31,764 bases of DNA from Holophagales bacterium UBA2201 (GCA_002327305.1 DCUZ01000059.1:129-31892); one strand, 5' to 3'; shown: positions 1 through 8,286, counted from the first letter of the stretch. Notes: a model not told the origin generated them from the sequence alone. Numbers and translations: made by a program.

Positions 1-1449
1 CAGTCCATCGGCGAGCCCGGCACGCAGTTGACGATGCGCACGTTCCACTACGGCGGCACCGCCTCCCACTCCACCGAGCAGAGCCAGAACGAGGCCCACA
101 AGGCCGGTCGTGTGAAATTCGACAAGATCCGCGCCATCGTCAACCGGGAGAAGAAGCTCGTGGCGATCAGCCGCAACGGCCGCCTGCTCATCCTGGACGA
201 GAAGGGGCGCGAAAAGGAGTACTTCCCCATCACCTACGGTTCCGTCCTCCTGGTCAAGGAGGGGGACCACGTCCAGCCGGGACAGCTCCTCTCCGCCTGG
301 GACCCCTACTCCTTCATCATCCTCTCCGAGATCGGCGGCACCGTCTCCTACAAGGACATCATCGAGGGGGAGAACGTGCGCGAGGAGATCGACAAGATCA
401 CGGGCAAGGCCCAGAAGATCATCGTCGAGACCATCTCCCAGGAGAAGCGCGTTCCGCAGATCGTCATCACCTCGTCCAAGGGCGAGGAGAAGCGCTACTA
501 CCTCCCCGAGCACTCCCACCTCATGGTCGGAGACGCCCAGGCGATCCGCCCGGGGGACATCCTGGCCAAGATCCCCACCCAGAGCGTCAAGACCAAGGAC
601 ATCACCGGCGGCCTTCCGCGCGTCCAGGAGCTGTTCGAGGCGCGCAAGCCCCGCGACCCCGCCGTCGTGGCGGAGATCAACGGCACGATCAAGTACGGGA
701 AGATCGTCAAGGGGATGCGCGAGATCATCGTCCAGGGCGAGTTCGAGGACCGCACCTACCCCGTCCCGAAACACCAGCACGTGGCGGTCCAGGAGGGCGA
801 GTACGTCGAGGCCTGCGACGGCCTCACCGACGGGCTCATCAACCCGCACGACATCCTGCGCATCAAGGGCGAAAAGGCCCTCCAGCACAAGATGGTGGAG
901 AAGATCCAGGAGGTCTACCGCTCCCAGGGCGTGGACGTCAACGACAAGCACATCGAGGCCATCGTCAAGCAGATGATGCGCATGATGAAGATCGAAGATC
1001 CCGGCGACACCACCTTCGTGGTGGACGAGTTCGTGGACCGCTCCCTCGTCCAGGAGGAGAACGACCGCGTCGTGGCCATGGGCGGCGAGCCGGCCCGTCC
1101 CCGCCCGGTCCTCCTCGGCATCACCAAGGCGGCCCTCGCCACCGACTCCTTCATCGCCGCCGCCTCGTTCCAGGAAACCACCCGCGTCCTCAACCAGGCC
1201 GCCATCGCCGGCAAGGTGGACACCCTCCGGGGCATCAAGGAGAACGTCATCGTCGGCCGCCTCATCCCCGCCGGCACCGGCTGCGGCTTCTACCGCGCCT
1301 TCGAGATGGAGCAGGAGGCCGCCCTCGCCGGCACCGAGGAACAGCTGGTCTCCGAGTCCCCCCTCGACCTGAACCTCAAGGGGACCGTGATGGACGGCCT
1401 CCCCGAGGGCATCTCCGAAGTGGACCCCGGCGGTACCGAGGAGGATTGA
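1..1449 (+). CDS. rpoC: DNA-directed RNA polymerase beta' subunit, C-terminal part (5' end outside window)
   Basis: The reading frame is open from base 1, so this is the 3' part of a longer gene. It encodes the C-terminal part of the beta' subunit of RNA polymerase. The first codons read QSIGEPGTQLTMRTFH, a hallmark of the beta' trigger-loop/bridge region. Further on come the conserved TKDITGGLPRVQELFEARKP, then ILSEIGGTV-type barrel segments, and near the end LLGITKAALATDSFIAAASF followed by TTRVLNQAAIAGKVDTLRG and VIVGRLIPAGTG. The tail after the last conserved motif is short and acidic and ends in TEED. Third positions are strongly G/C. In many bacteria rpoC is followed by rpsL; here an AT-rich orphan gene follows instead. 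I see no clear intrinsic terminator in the 72-nt gap downstream. The identification is secure. Confidence 0.98.
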   Translation, partial: QSIGEPGTQLTMRTFHYGGTASHSTEQSQNEAHKAGRVKFDKIRAIVNREKKLVAISRNGRLLILDEKGREKEYFPITYGSVLLVKEGDHVQPGQLLSAWDPYSFIILSEIGGTVSYKDIIEGENVREEIDKITGKAQKIIVETISQEKRVPQIVITSSKGEEKRYYLPEHSHLMVGDAQAIRPGDILAKIPTQSVKTKDITGGLPRVQELFEARKPRDPAVVAEINGTIKYGKIVKGMREIIVQGEFEDRTYPVPKHQHVAVQEGEYVEACDGLTDGLINPHDILRIKGEKALQHKMVEKIQEVYRSQGVDVNDKHIEAIVKQMMRMMKIEDPGDTTFVVDEFVDRSLVQEENDRVVAMGGEPARPRPVLLGITKAALATDSFIAAASFQETTRVLNQAAIAGKVDTLRGIKENVIVGRLIPAGTGCGFYRAFEMEQEAALAGTEEQLVSESPLDLNLKGTVMDGLPEGISEVDPGGTEED

Positions 1450-1521
1450 TCATGGATAATATCGATACTGCGCACAGGCGCTTTTAATAGCGGCTATATA
1501 GGTCGACTTAACAACTGAAGG

Positions 1522-3336
1522 ATGATTTTGTTGAGAAAATATTTTTCAGTTATCGCATTTCTGCTATGCATGCCGACATTCGCGGGGGAACCTTTCATTT
1601 ACCTGCCTATGGATAGCTGGCATGGAACCATCACCATTCCGGGCGGCTGTGAATCGCCATGCCATCAGTTTGATGCAATATGTGACCGTGATACCATCCA
1701 TGCTGGATGCATGTATCCTGGTTATCCCGCCGATGAATGCCCCGGCCATTATACAGATTATTCGGATCTGGCTTGTTCCGGCCCCGAAATCCCGTATTCA
1801 TATACTGGCAATTGGGTAAATTACCATGCATTCGCTGATCCGATTCATTCCGAAGCGGTGGTGACTCGCGTCAATGCAGCGATCAAGGGCATGCTCTTTC
1901 AGAAGGAACCGTTCCAAACGGAATTAAATCAGTTCAGTTTTTATCTGAATAACGAACTCATTCAAGCGTTCAAGGCTCCCAACACTACCACATATCCAAG
2001 ATCGCATTCAAATATGAGCTGCACTCCGAGCACCCCCTACAATACCGTGCGATGTGAACGTTGGTGCATAGAGGGGCATAAATACGCCTCGCGATTTCCT
2101 GGATATCTTTACGGAGCAGAAAACACCTTCAGTGTGGATTGGCAGATTTCCCGCAAAGATGTATCCACCATGGCTTTTTGTATCGACAATGTCGATCTCA
2201 TCCTTTTCTACCAATACATACCGTCGATCAAGATGATCCAGGCCATCGGGCCGGAAGAAGATCCGATTGCGGGCACCCAACCCCTGTATGAATACAAGGA
2301 TGTCGTAGACGGGGCTACTACTTATTCAAATATCTTGTACCATTCCGGCCTCAACGCGGACAAGACGTTTAACGCCCAGGCTCCGAAGATCAACGAGCCC
2401 GTTGTGGTGCCCTACAGCCCGGGCGGGGCGCTGGCCCGGAAGTTCAAGCTGCGGATGATCATGTATGGCGCCGGAGTCTCCTCGGATTCGGCCAATATCA
2501 AGATTTATTGGAAATGGGATATGGGCAGGGCGGCGGGTGCTACCAGTGGGGGCGGAGGCAGGAATGATCCGCCTTCGCTGCTTCAGACCGGGCGCGTCTT
2601 TGAGATCGAAATGGACGCTCCGTCGGCGGTGGGGACCTATCCCCTCAACCTCACCTTCAATTTCAAATTTCCGGACCCCGCCTATCCGGGGTATGAGACG
2701 GACCTGGGGACGCAGAAGATCACGCTGCTGCTGTACAGCATCCTGGACTATTCGAAGCCGTTCGCTGAATCACTGTTATTCAATGAGATATCGAAAGATG
2801 TGATCGGCCTTGCGCTGGGGTATACAGCGGGCGCCAATACCCCCCAACTATCCATGCAAAGGATCGTTGATGGTGTGTACGCTGATCACATTTACGAATA
2901 TTCAGTAGACCATCAAGTTTTGCCCGGCATCTATGATGCCTGTGGTTTAGGCGGTTTTCGTTTTGCCCGATACCTTCAAGTAAGAAACGGGGATAAGAGG
3001 TTAAACTGTTTTGAGATCTCCAGCCTTATATACCTTTTAGCCCGAAGTATTGGAATTGAGATGAATATCTACGGAATTCCCCAATCCTTTACGACTCGGG
3101 AAGTTTTGGGAATGGGAACCTCCACTTGGATGCAGTATCCATTCAGCCAGCATCAAACGGACGAGATGTCGGCAGGCATCTATGATGGCACCCTGCATTT
3201 TCGGGATAAAACCACAGACAGGCGGGGCTATTCGATCATCAATATGGCTGTCGCGAATTATTTGAGCAAACTCACTGCTGAAACGATTTCGGGGAGCTTG
3301 TGCCCGAATCCTGCCGTCCGGGCGATTACCTACTAA
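1522..3336 (+). CDS. Secreted Cys-rich protein with a possible transglutaminase-like C-terminal segment
   Basis: I do not recognise this protein as a whole. It is about 600 residues and begins with a signal peptide (KYFSVIAFLLCMPTFAG). Residues about 40-85 hold six cysteines, which suggests disulfides outside the cytoplasm. Around Cys496 the pattern LNCFEISSLIYLLARSIGI resembles the nucleophile helix of transglutaminase-like cysteine hydrolases. A possible histidine is His559 (LHFRD), but the spacing is long and no clear HAW-type motif follows, so activity is uncertain. ATG 1522 overlaps the Shine-Dalgarno AAGGA (1518-1522). The in-frame TTG at 1531 has the same SD-to-start spacing as the next gene and is the likelier start. 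Codon use is much more AT-rich than the neighbours, except for a GC-rich middle part near 2390-2720. It is probably co-transcribed with the next gene. Confidence 0.75.
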   Translation: MILLRKYFSVIAFLLCMPTFAGEPFIYLPMDSWHGTITIPGGCESPCHQFDAICDRDTIHAGCMYPGYPADECPGHYTDYSDLACSGPEIPYSYTGNWVNYHAFADPIHSEAVVTRVNAAIKGMLFQKEPFQTELNQFSFYLNNELIQAFKAPNTTTYPRSHSNMSCTPSTPYNTVRCERWCIEGHKYASRFPGYLYGAENTFSVDWQISRKDVSTMAFCIDNVDLILFYQYIPSIKMIQAIGPEEDPIAGTQPLYEYKDVVDGATTYSNILYHSGLNADKTFNAQAPKINEPVVVPYSPGGALARKFKLRMIMYGAGVSSDSANIKIYWKWDMGRAAGATSGGGGRNDPPSLLQTGRVFEIEMDAPSAVGTYPLNLTFNFKFPDPAYPGYETDLGTQKITLLLYSILDYSKPFAESLLFNEISKDVIGLALGYTAGANTPQLSMQRIVDGVYADHIYEYSVDHQVLPGIYDACGLGGFRFARYLQVRNGDKRLNCFEISSLIYLLARSIGIEMNIYGIPQSFTTREVLGMGTSTWMQYPFSQHQTDEMSAGIYDGTLHFRDKTTDRRGYSIINMAVANYLSKLTAETISGSLCPNPAVRAITY

Positions 3337-3347
3337 GGATGATTGAG

Positions 3348-4034
3348 ATGAAAAATCTGTTCATTCTCGCGCTTTCATTTTCGTGCATCATGCTCTTCGG
3401 CCAAGCAAATTCGGGAATTGTGGACCCCAATGAAATCCTGAAACCCTTCCCGAAGGGTTTCAAGGATACGTTGGGATTGGATTATAATATGTATGAATCC
3501 TTAGGTCCGAAGAAAATGAAGGAGCTGGAAATAAATGCTGTCGAAGAATATAAGCATCTTATATTGCAAGAGGAAGATTGCCCTCAGGCATGCCTGCACA
3601 GAGATGCGCTGGCCAGCTATTTGTATTCCAAGGGAACCGGGAAATGCATCAGTTACTCAATCGGATATGATTCCGACAAACCATATTTGGTAAGCATTAA
3701 TTATTGGATTTTCTCCAATGATGAGGGCGCTCGGCACGGAACAAGATATGAGACCAATGCACACACGGGTATCATTCACCCCTATCAGGTAAATCAGACT
3801 TATACGGGGAAAAGGATCGGAGAGTTCTGCCTACGCGGGATGAACCACAGCGCAATCAAAGATTACAAATCATTAAATGTCCTTTATAAGAGGGTATATT
3901 TTCAGCTTAGTATTTCAAGCAAGGTTGAAGATTCTCAGATCGCGCCCGAATTGATTGATCTCTGGGCCGAGGCGGTCCTGAACAAGATCAAGAAGGGGTT
4001 AGGGGAAAAGCTGGAGCCGGTCAAGAAGCAATAA
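3348..4034 (+). CDS. Small secreted protein of unknown function
   Basis: About 228 residues. The N-terminus, MKNLFILALSFSC followed by IMLFGQANSG, is a good signal peptide with likely cleavage after GQA. I do not recognise a domain. The mature part has scattered Cys residues (CPQAC, GKCISY, FCLRG) and an amphipathic Lys-rich C-terminus. ATG 3348 is chosen because AAGGA at 3335-3339 lies 8 nt upstream. An upstream ATG at 3339 overlaps that site, and the longer open frame runs back into the preceding gene without a ribosome site. The gap to the upstream stop is 11 nt, so the two exported proteins look like one operon. Composition is AT-rich, unlike rpoC and the dehydrogenase on either side, which suggests acquired or fast-evolving DNA. 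Confidence 0.75.
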   Translation: MKNLFILALSFSCIMLFGQANSGIVDPNEILKPFPKGFKDTLGLDYNMYESLGPKKMKELEINAVEEYKHLILQEEDCPQACLHRDALASYLYSKGTGKCISYSIGYDSDKPYLVSINYWIFSNDEGARHGTRYETNAHTGIIHPYQVNQTYTGKRIGEFCLRGMNHSAIKDYKSLNVLYKRVYFQLSISSKVEDSQIAPELIDLWAEAVLNKIKKGLGEKLEPVKKQ

Positions 4035-4055
4035 TTGTCATAAAGGAGTCCTACA

Positions 4056-4961
4056 ATGAATGTCCTCATCTGTGACAAAGTGCCTAAAGACGCCATCGAG
4101 AAGATGCGGGCCGCCGGGCTTCAGGTGGACGACCGCGCCGGCATCGCCGCCGACGAGTTGAAGTCGGTCGTTGGCGGCTATGAGGCTATCGTCGTCCGCT
4201 CCGCGACCAAGGTGACGGCGGAGGTGATCGCGGCCGGCCAGGCCCTCAAGCTCATCGTCCGGGGCGGGGTGGGCGTGGACAACATCGACGTCAAGGCCGC
4301 GGAAAGCCGGGGGGTGGCGGTGAAGAACACGCCGGCCGCCTCCACCGAATCGGTGGCCGAGCTGGCCATCGGCCTTATGTTCGCCCTCTCGCGCAAGATC
4401 GCCCAGGCCGACGCCTCCATGAAGGCCGCCAAATGGGAGAAGAAGGCCTTCGAGGGGGTCGAGGTGGGCGGCAAGACCCTCGGCGTCATCGGTATCGGCC
4501 GGATCGGCCTCGCCACGGCCCGGAAAGCCCATCTCCTGGGGGTGAAAAAGGTCCTGGCCCACGACCCCTGGGTCCCGACGGCGCCCGCCGATTTCGTAAC
4601 CATGACCGACCTCGATTCCCTCCTCCGGGAGAGCGACATCCTCACCCTCCACATCCCCTTCGACAAGGCCAAGGGGGCCACCCTCGGTGCCAGGGAGTTC
4701 GGCCTGATGAAACCCGGGGTCCTGCTAGTGAACTGCGCCCGCGGAGGCGTGGTGGACGAGGGGGCCCTCCTGGAGGCCCTCAACGCCGGAAAGGTGGGAG
4801 GGGCGGCGGTGGACGTCTGGGCCAAGGAACCCACCGAAAACCACGCCCTGGCCAAACACCCGGCCGTGGTGGCCCTGCCGCACGTGGGCGCCTCCACGAA
4901 AGAGGGGCAGGGGCGGGTGGGGGGCGAGGTGGCGGACATCGTGATCGCGTTTTTCCGATAG
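4056..4961 (+). CDS. serA: D-3-phosphoglycerate dehydrogenase-type 2-hydroxyacid dehydrogenase, short form
   Basis: This is an NAD-dependent D-isomer-specific 2-hydroxyacid dehydrogenase, closest in pattern to phosphoglycerate dehydrogenase, which oxidises 3-phosphoglycerate at the first step of serine synthesis. Seen in order: an N-terminal substrate domain with IVVRSATKVT and LIVRGGVGVDNID, the nucleotide-binding loop GIGRIG near residue 147, LLVNCARGGVVDE with the active-site Arg near 229, the Glu of WAKEPTENH, and the catalytic His of LPHVGAST near 276. At 301 residues it ends just after the catalytic core and lacks the ASB and ACT domains of long SerA proteins, so serine feedback through ACT is not expected. 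AAGGAG at 4043-4048 supports ATG 4056. It is transcribed with or behind the AT-rich pair and ends at a strong terminator. Another hydroxyacid substrate is possible. Confidence 0.85.
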   Translation: MNVLICDKVPKDAIEKMRAAGLQVDDRAGIAADELKSVVGGYEAIVVRSATKVTAEVIAAGQALKLIVRGGVGVDNIDVKAAESRGVAVKNTPAASTESVAELAIGLMFALSRKIAQADASMKAAKWEKKAFEGVEVGGKTLGVIGIGRIGLATARKAHLLGVKKVLAHDPWVPTAPADFVTMTDLDSLLRESDILTLHIPFDKAKGATLGAREFGLMKPGVLLVNCARGGVVDEGALLEALNAGKVGGAAVDVWAKEPTENHALAKHPAVVALPHVGASTKEGQGRVGGEVADIVIAFFR

Positions 4962-4989
4962 GGACCGCCCGCCATCCACCGCAAGCCAG

Positions 4990-5017
4990 GGGCCGGCCGC
5001 GCGCCGGCCCTTTTTTT
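4990..5017 (+). terminator. Rho-independent terminator after the dehydrogenase gene
   Basis: GGGCCGGC (4990-4997) pairs perfectly with GCCGGCCC (5003-5010) over a 5-nt CGCGC loop and is followed directly by seven T (5011-5017). This ends the upstream transcript 29 nt after the stop codon and separates it from the promoter of the next gene. Confidence 0.92.
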
Positions 5018-5029
5018 CCCTTCCACGGG

Positions 5030-5038
5030 TGCTATAAT
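5030..5038 (+). promoter_or_regulatory. Extended -10 promoter, leaderless arrangement
   Basis: TGCTATAAT has a consensus -10 box (5033-5038) with the extended TGn motif. Only 6 nt separate it from the GTG at 5045, so the predicted transcript would start at or within a base of the start codon. No Shine-Dalgarno is present. No good -35 box is seen; a T-rich stretch of the terminator lies there. Confidence 0.65.
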
Positions 5039-5044
5039 GCCGCC

Positions 5045-5962
5045 GTGAACGGCACCTTCCCCCCCCTGGTGGCGGCCTACCGCCGGGCCGGCCGCGGGAT
5101 GCAGTCGGTCCTCTTCCGGCCCTTCGACGCCGTCCGGTGGCTGAAGCTCGGATTCGCCTCCTTCCTTTCCCTCCTGCCGTCCGCCGGCCTGGTCTTCTTC
5201 GCTTCGGCCGCCGTATTGCCCGGGGGATTGGCGGGCTGGAGAGAACACCCCGCGCTCGCTCCCCTCCTCCTCTTTTCCCTCCCCGTGGTCCTCCTCCTCG
5301 GCCTTGTCATCCAACTGCTCTTCCTCTACGCGGGGAGCCGGGCCTCCTTTATGACCCTCCACATGCTTCTGGCGGGCGATTTTTCGGTTGCCGGGTCCCT
5401 CGGCCCCTACGGACGCCGGGCCTTCTCGCTCTTCACCGGCCGAGCGGGCCTTTTCCTCCTCGGCGCCGCCTCCCTGTTCTTCCTCCTGGTCATCCCCGCC
5501 TGGATGATGGCGGACGCATGGCCGGGAACCGCATGGATGGGCGTTCCTCTCCTGGTCCTCACCGGGACCGTGTTCCTGCTGGCCCTGGGATTCATCGAGA
5601 CCATCGTCTCCGACTTCCTGGCCCCCCTGATGTGGCGGCGCGACCTCACTCTTTCCCAGGCATGGGCGCGATTCCTGCCCCTTTTCGCCGCCCGTCTTCC
5701 GTCGTTCGCGGCGTTTTACCTAGCCAAGCTGGCCCTGGGCCTGGCTGTCGCCCTCTGCCTCGCCGCCATGGGGTTCTTCACCTGCTGCCTCTTTTTCCTC
5801 CTGGCCCTCCTCCCCGTCCTCGGCCAGGCCCTCCTCCAGCCGGTGTTCGTCTTTTTCCGCCTGTTCTCCCTCGCCTTCCTCGAAGCCGTGGACCCGGGCG
5901 AAGGGTTGCTGCCGCCTCAACCGGACACAGGATCATCTTGCGATGCACCGTGTGACCATTAA
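5045..5962 (+). CDS. Integral membrane protein of unknown function
   Basis: About 305 residues. A short cytoplasmic N-terminus with YRRAGRGMQSVLFRPF-type sequence is followed by about six hydrophobic segments (roughly residues 35-60, 75-100, 135-155, 160-185, 215-240 and 245-275). The last stretch is very rich in Leu and Phe. I do not recognise a catalytic motif. The overall pattern resembles uncharacterised multi-pass proteins often found as lone genes. GTG 5045 is chosen because it follows the TATAAT box by 6 nt and begins the hydrophobic-protein frame; the same frame is open far upstream but overlaps the dehydrogenase gene. It stands alone between a terminator and the next promoter. Confidence 0.75.
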   Translation: MNGTFPPLVAAYRRAGRGMQSVLFRPFDAVRWLKLGFASFLSLLPSAGLVFFASAAVLPGGLAGWREHPALAPLLLFSLPVVLLLGLVIQLLFLYAGSRASFMTLHMLLAGDFSVAGSLGPYGRRAFSLFTGRAGLFLLGAASLFFLLVIPAWMMADAWPGTAWMGVPLLVLTGTVFLLALGFIETIVSDFLAPLMWRRDLTLSQAWARFLPLFAARLPSFAAFYLAKLALGLAVALCLAAMGFFTCCLFFLLALLPVLGQALLQPVFVFFRLFSLAFLEAVDPGEGLLPPQPDTGSSCDAPCDH

Positions 5963-6002
5963 CTGAACGGTATCGGGGTCAACCCATCCGTCGCGGCGCC
6001 CG

Positions 6003-6008
6003 TACAAT
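6003..6008 (+). promoter_or_regulatory. Probable -10 box of the phosphoesterase gene
   Basis: TACAAT lies 13 nt before ATG 6022. A start about 7 nt downstream would leave a 5' leader of only about 6 nt with no Shine-Dalgarno. No clear -35 box is seen. Confidence 0.4.
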
Positions 6009-6021
6009 CCCCGATACGCCC

Positions 6022-6504
6022 ATGCTGATCGCCATCCTGAGCGACTCCCACGACAATGTCGAGGCCCTGGCCAGGGCCCTGGACGGGGTCCGCGCCTCCG
6101 GCGTGGAGGCGATCCTTCACCTGGGCGATATCGTCTCCCCTTTCGCGGCGCGCCTTCTCCCCTCCTCCGGCCTTCCCGTCTTGGCGGTCTACGGCAACAA
6201 CGACGGTGAGCGGAACGGCCTGGCGGCCCTGCTCGACATCGCCTCCCCCCCCCGGCCGGTTCTGCTCGGGGGAAAGCGCTTCATCCTCCACCACGATCCC
6301 GCCTTCCCCCACGCCTCCCCCCCGGCGTGCGATTACTGCCTGTTCGGCCACACCCACGCCAGGGAGGACCGGCAAGCCGGGACCGTCCGCGTCATCAATC
6401 CCGGCGAAGCCGGGGGCTGGCTGACCGGCACCTGTTCCTTCGCCCTCCTGGACACCGCCTCGGACCGCCTGGAGTTCGTTGAGTTTGCAAGAAAGACGCT
6501 TTGA
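6022..6504 (+). CDS. YfcE/MJ0936-type metallophosphoesterase
   Basis: A small (160-residue) calcineurin-like phosphodiesterase that uses two metal ions to hydrolyse phosphate esters; the physiological substrate of this family is usually unknown. The metal-binding blocks appear in order: SDSHDN at residues 7-12, LHLGDIVSP near 33-41, YGNNDGE near 59-65, the histidine block LHHDPAFPH near 89-97, FGHTHARED near 110-118 and VINPGEAG near 128-135. All expected ligands (Asp, His, Asp, Asn, His, and His-x-His) are present, so it should be active. Length is normal for the short YfcE branch. ATG 6022 fits the start of the first beta strand (MLIAILSD). The next gene begins 40 nt downstream on the same strand and could be co-transcribed. 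Confidence 0.88.
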   Translation: MLIAILSDSHDNVEALARALDGVRASGVEAILHLGDIVSPFAARLLPSSGLPVLAVYGNNDGERNGLAALLDIASPPRPVLLGGKRFILHHDPAFPHASPPACDYCLFGHTHAREDRQAGTVRVINPGEAGGWLTGTCSFALLDTASDRLEFVEFARKTL

Positions 6505-6544
6505 GAGTATCATATTGCGAATTTTCCCAATGATAGGAGAACCC

Positions 6545-7528
6545 ATGAAAGTGACGCTCATCATCATCGCCCTGTGTGCCCTCGCCGCCTCCCTGCCCGC
6601 CGCCGGCCCCGACATCGTGGCCACGGTCAACGGCGTGGAGATCACCAAGAAGAACCTGGAACTGCAGAAGCTCTGGCTGGCCGAGAACCTGAAACGGATG
6701 GGCCGCGAGGTGAAGGAGGAGGACCTGCCCATGCTCGAACAGCAGGCCCTGGACTCCCTCGTCGAAATGGAATTGCTGGTCCAGGAAGCCAAGAAGCAGG
6801 GCCTCGCCGTCAAGCCCGAAGAGGCCGCCGCGCGCTTCGAGGAGTTCAGAAAGAACTTCCCCAAGCCGGAGGATTTCACCCAGTTCCTCAAGAACATGGA
6901 CACCACCGAGGAGAAGATGCGCCAGGACATCGAACGGGAGATCCTGGCCAACGCCCTCATGGAAAAATGGTTCGCGACGATGCCGGCGATGACGGACGGC
7001 CGCGTGGCCGAGTACTACAAGGGGCATCCGGAGCAATTCCAGGCGCCCGAGCGGGTCCAGGCCAGCCACATCCTGGTCAAGGTCGAGGATGGCGCGGCCC
7101 CCGAGGCCAAAGCGGCCGCGAAGAAGAAGATCGAGGGGATCCAGCAGAAATTGAAGGCCGGGGGGGACTTCGGCGCCCTGGCGGCCGAGAATTCCGACTG
7201 CCCGAGCAAGGAGCGGGGCGGCGACCTGGGCTTCTTCACCAAGGGACAGATGGTCCCCGAGTTCGAGGCCGCGGCCTTCGCCCTCAAACCCGGCGAGGTC
7301 TCCGGCATCGTGGAGACCAAGTTCGGCTTCCACATCATCAAGTGCACGGAGCACTCCCAAGCCGGCGCCACCCCCCTTCCCGAAGTGAAGGACCGTCTCC
7401 GGACCTTCCTGGAGAACGGGGACAAGCGCGACCTGTTGCAGAAGAAGATCGCGGCGTTGCGCCAGGCGTCCCAGATCAAAATGACGGCCGCCACCGCACC
7501 CGCCCCGAAAACCCCGGCCCGCCCTTGA
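6545..7528 (+). CDS. Exported parvulin-type peptidyl-prolyl isomerase (SurA/PrsA-like)
   Basis: A cis-trans prolyl isomerase that probably helps folding of exported proteins in the cell envelope. The N-terminus MKVTLIIIALCALAASLPAAG is a signal peptide. Residues about 24-150 form a helical SurA-N-like chaperone part (ATVNGVEITKKNLE). The rotamase domain spans about 180-285, with QASHILVKV, the SDCPSKERGGDLGFF block and FGFHIIKCTEH, all typical of parvulins. The C-terminus is Ala/Pro-rich and low complexity. Total length is 327 residues. ATG 6545 is preceded by AGGAGA at 6535-6540. Its stop overlaps the start of the mazG-type gene, so the two are translationally coupled. Confidence 0.9.
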   Translation: MKVTLIIIALCALAASLPAAGPDIVATVNGVEITKKNLELQKLWLAENLKRMGREVKEEDLPMLEQQALDSLVEMELLVQEAKKQGLAVKPEEAAARFEEFRKNFPKPEDFTQFLKNMDTTEEKMRQDIEREILANALMEKWFATMPAMTDGRVAEYYKGHPEQFQAPERVQASHILVKVEDGAAPEAKAAAKKKIEGIQQKLKAGGDFGALAAENSDCPSKERGGDLGFFTKGQMVPEFEAAAFALKPGEVSGIVETKFGFHIIKCTEHSQAGATPLPEVKDRLRTFLENGDKRDLLQKKIAALRQASQIKMTAATAPAPKTPARP

Positions 7529-8286
7529 GCGACCGGCTGGGGGACCTCCGGTCCCTCATGGCCCGCCTCCGCTCGCCCGAAGGATGCCCCTGGGACCGGG
7601 CGCAGACGCTGGACACCCTGCGCACCTTCCTCGTCGAGGAGGCCTACGAGGTGCTGGATGCGATGGATGCGGGGGACCCCGCCAAGTTGCGCGAGGAATT
7701 GGGGGATCTCCTCTTTCAGGTGGTCTTCCAGGCCCGCATCGCCGAAGAAGCGGGCTGGTTCACCCTCGACGAGGTGGCCTCGGGCATCCACGACAAGATG
7801 GTGGCCCGGCACCCCCATGTCTTCGGAGGCGCCGACCCGCTGGACTCACCCGAGGCCGTTCTGGAGCGGTGGGAGGGGCGCAAGCACAAGAAGGAAAAGG
7901 ACGGCTTCCTCGGCGGCGTCCCGGCCCGCCTTCCCGCCCTCCTGAAGGCCTTCCGCCTCACCGACCGGGCCGCCCAGTTGGGGTTCGACTGGGACCGCCC
8001 CGAGGACATCAAGACGAAAATGAAAGAGGAATTGGACGAGTTCTTGGCCGTCCACGGGTCCGACGCCGGGAAGGCCCGTGAAGAACTCGGCGACATCCTC
8101 TTCACCCTCGCCAATATCGCCCGGCACGCCCGCATCGACCCCGAGGACGCCCTTCAGGACGCCAACCGGAAATTCTCCGCCCGCTTCACCGCCATTCTGC
8201 GTCAATTGAAGGACGAGGGCCGCGATCCGCATTCGTTGACCCTGGAGGAGTGGGACCGGTATTGGGAGGGGGCGAAAGCCCTATAG
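7525..8286 (+). CDS. mazG: Nucleoside triphosphate pyrophosphohydrolase MazG
   Basis: MazG removes pyrophosphate from (d)NTPs and is linked to nucleotide-pool cleaning and the stringent response. The 253-residue protein has the classic tandem arrangement. The first all-alpha domain shows EGCPWDRAQT and the metal-binding EEAYEVLDA plus REELGDLLFQ. The second shows KEELDEFLA and REELGDILFTLAN. RHPHVFGG and the KDGFLGGVP linker are also typical. Initiation at TTG 7525 gives LSDRLGDLRSLMARLR and a 4-nt overlap (TTGA) with the upstream stop; no better start is present before the conserved PWD block. Coupling to a periplasmic isomerase looks like simple operon packing. A period-7 repeat array begins at the first base after the stop. 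Confidence 0.9.
   Translation: MSDRLGDLRSLMARLRSPEGCPWDRAQTLDTLRTFLVEEAYEVLDAMDAGDPAKLREELGDLLFQVVFQARIAEEAGWFTLDEVASGIHDKMVARHPHVFGGADPLDSPEAVLERWEGRKHKKEKDGFLGGVPARLPALLKAFRLTDRAAQLGFDWDRPEDIKTKMKEELDEFLAVHGSDAGKAREELGDILFTLANIARHARIDPEDALQDANRKFSARFTAILRQLKDEGRDPHSLTLEEWDRYWEGAKAL

Noticed and set aside
1494..1500. TATATA before the first AT-rich gene as a promoter
   Set aside because: No -35 match and AT-rich background make a chance match likely.
4178..5362. Antisense 394-codon frame over the dehydrogenase gene
   Set aside because: Shadow of a gene with clear NAD-binding and catalytic motifs, and it crosses the terminator.
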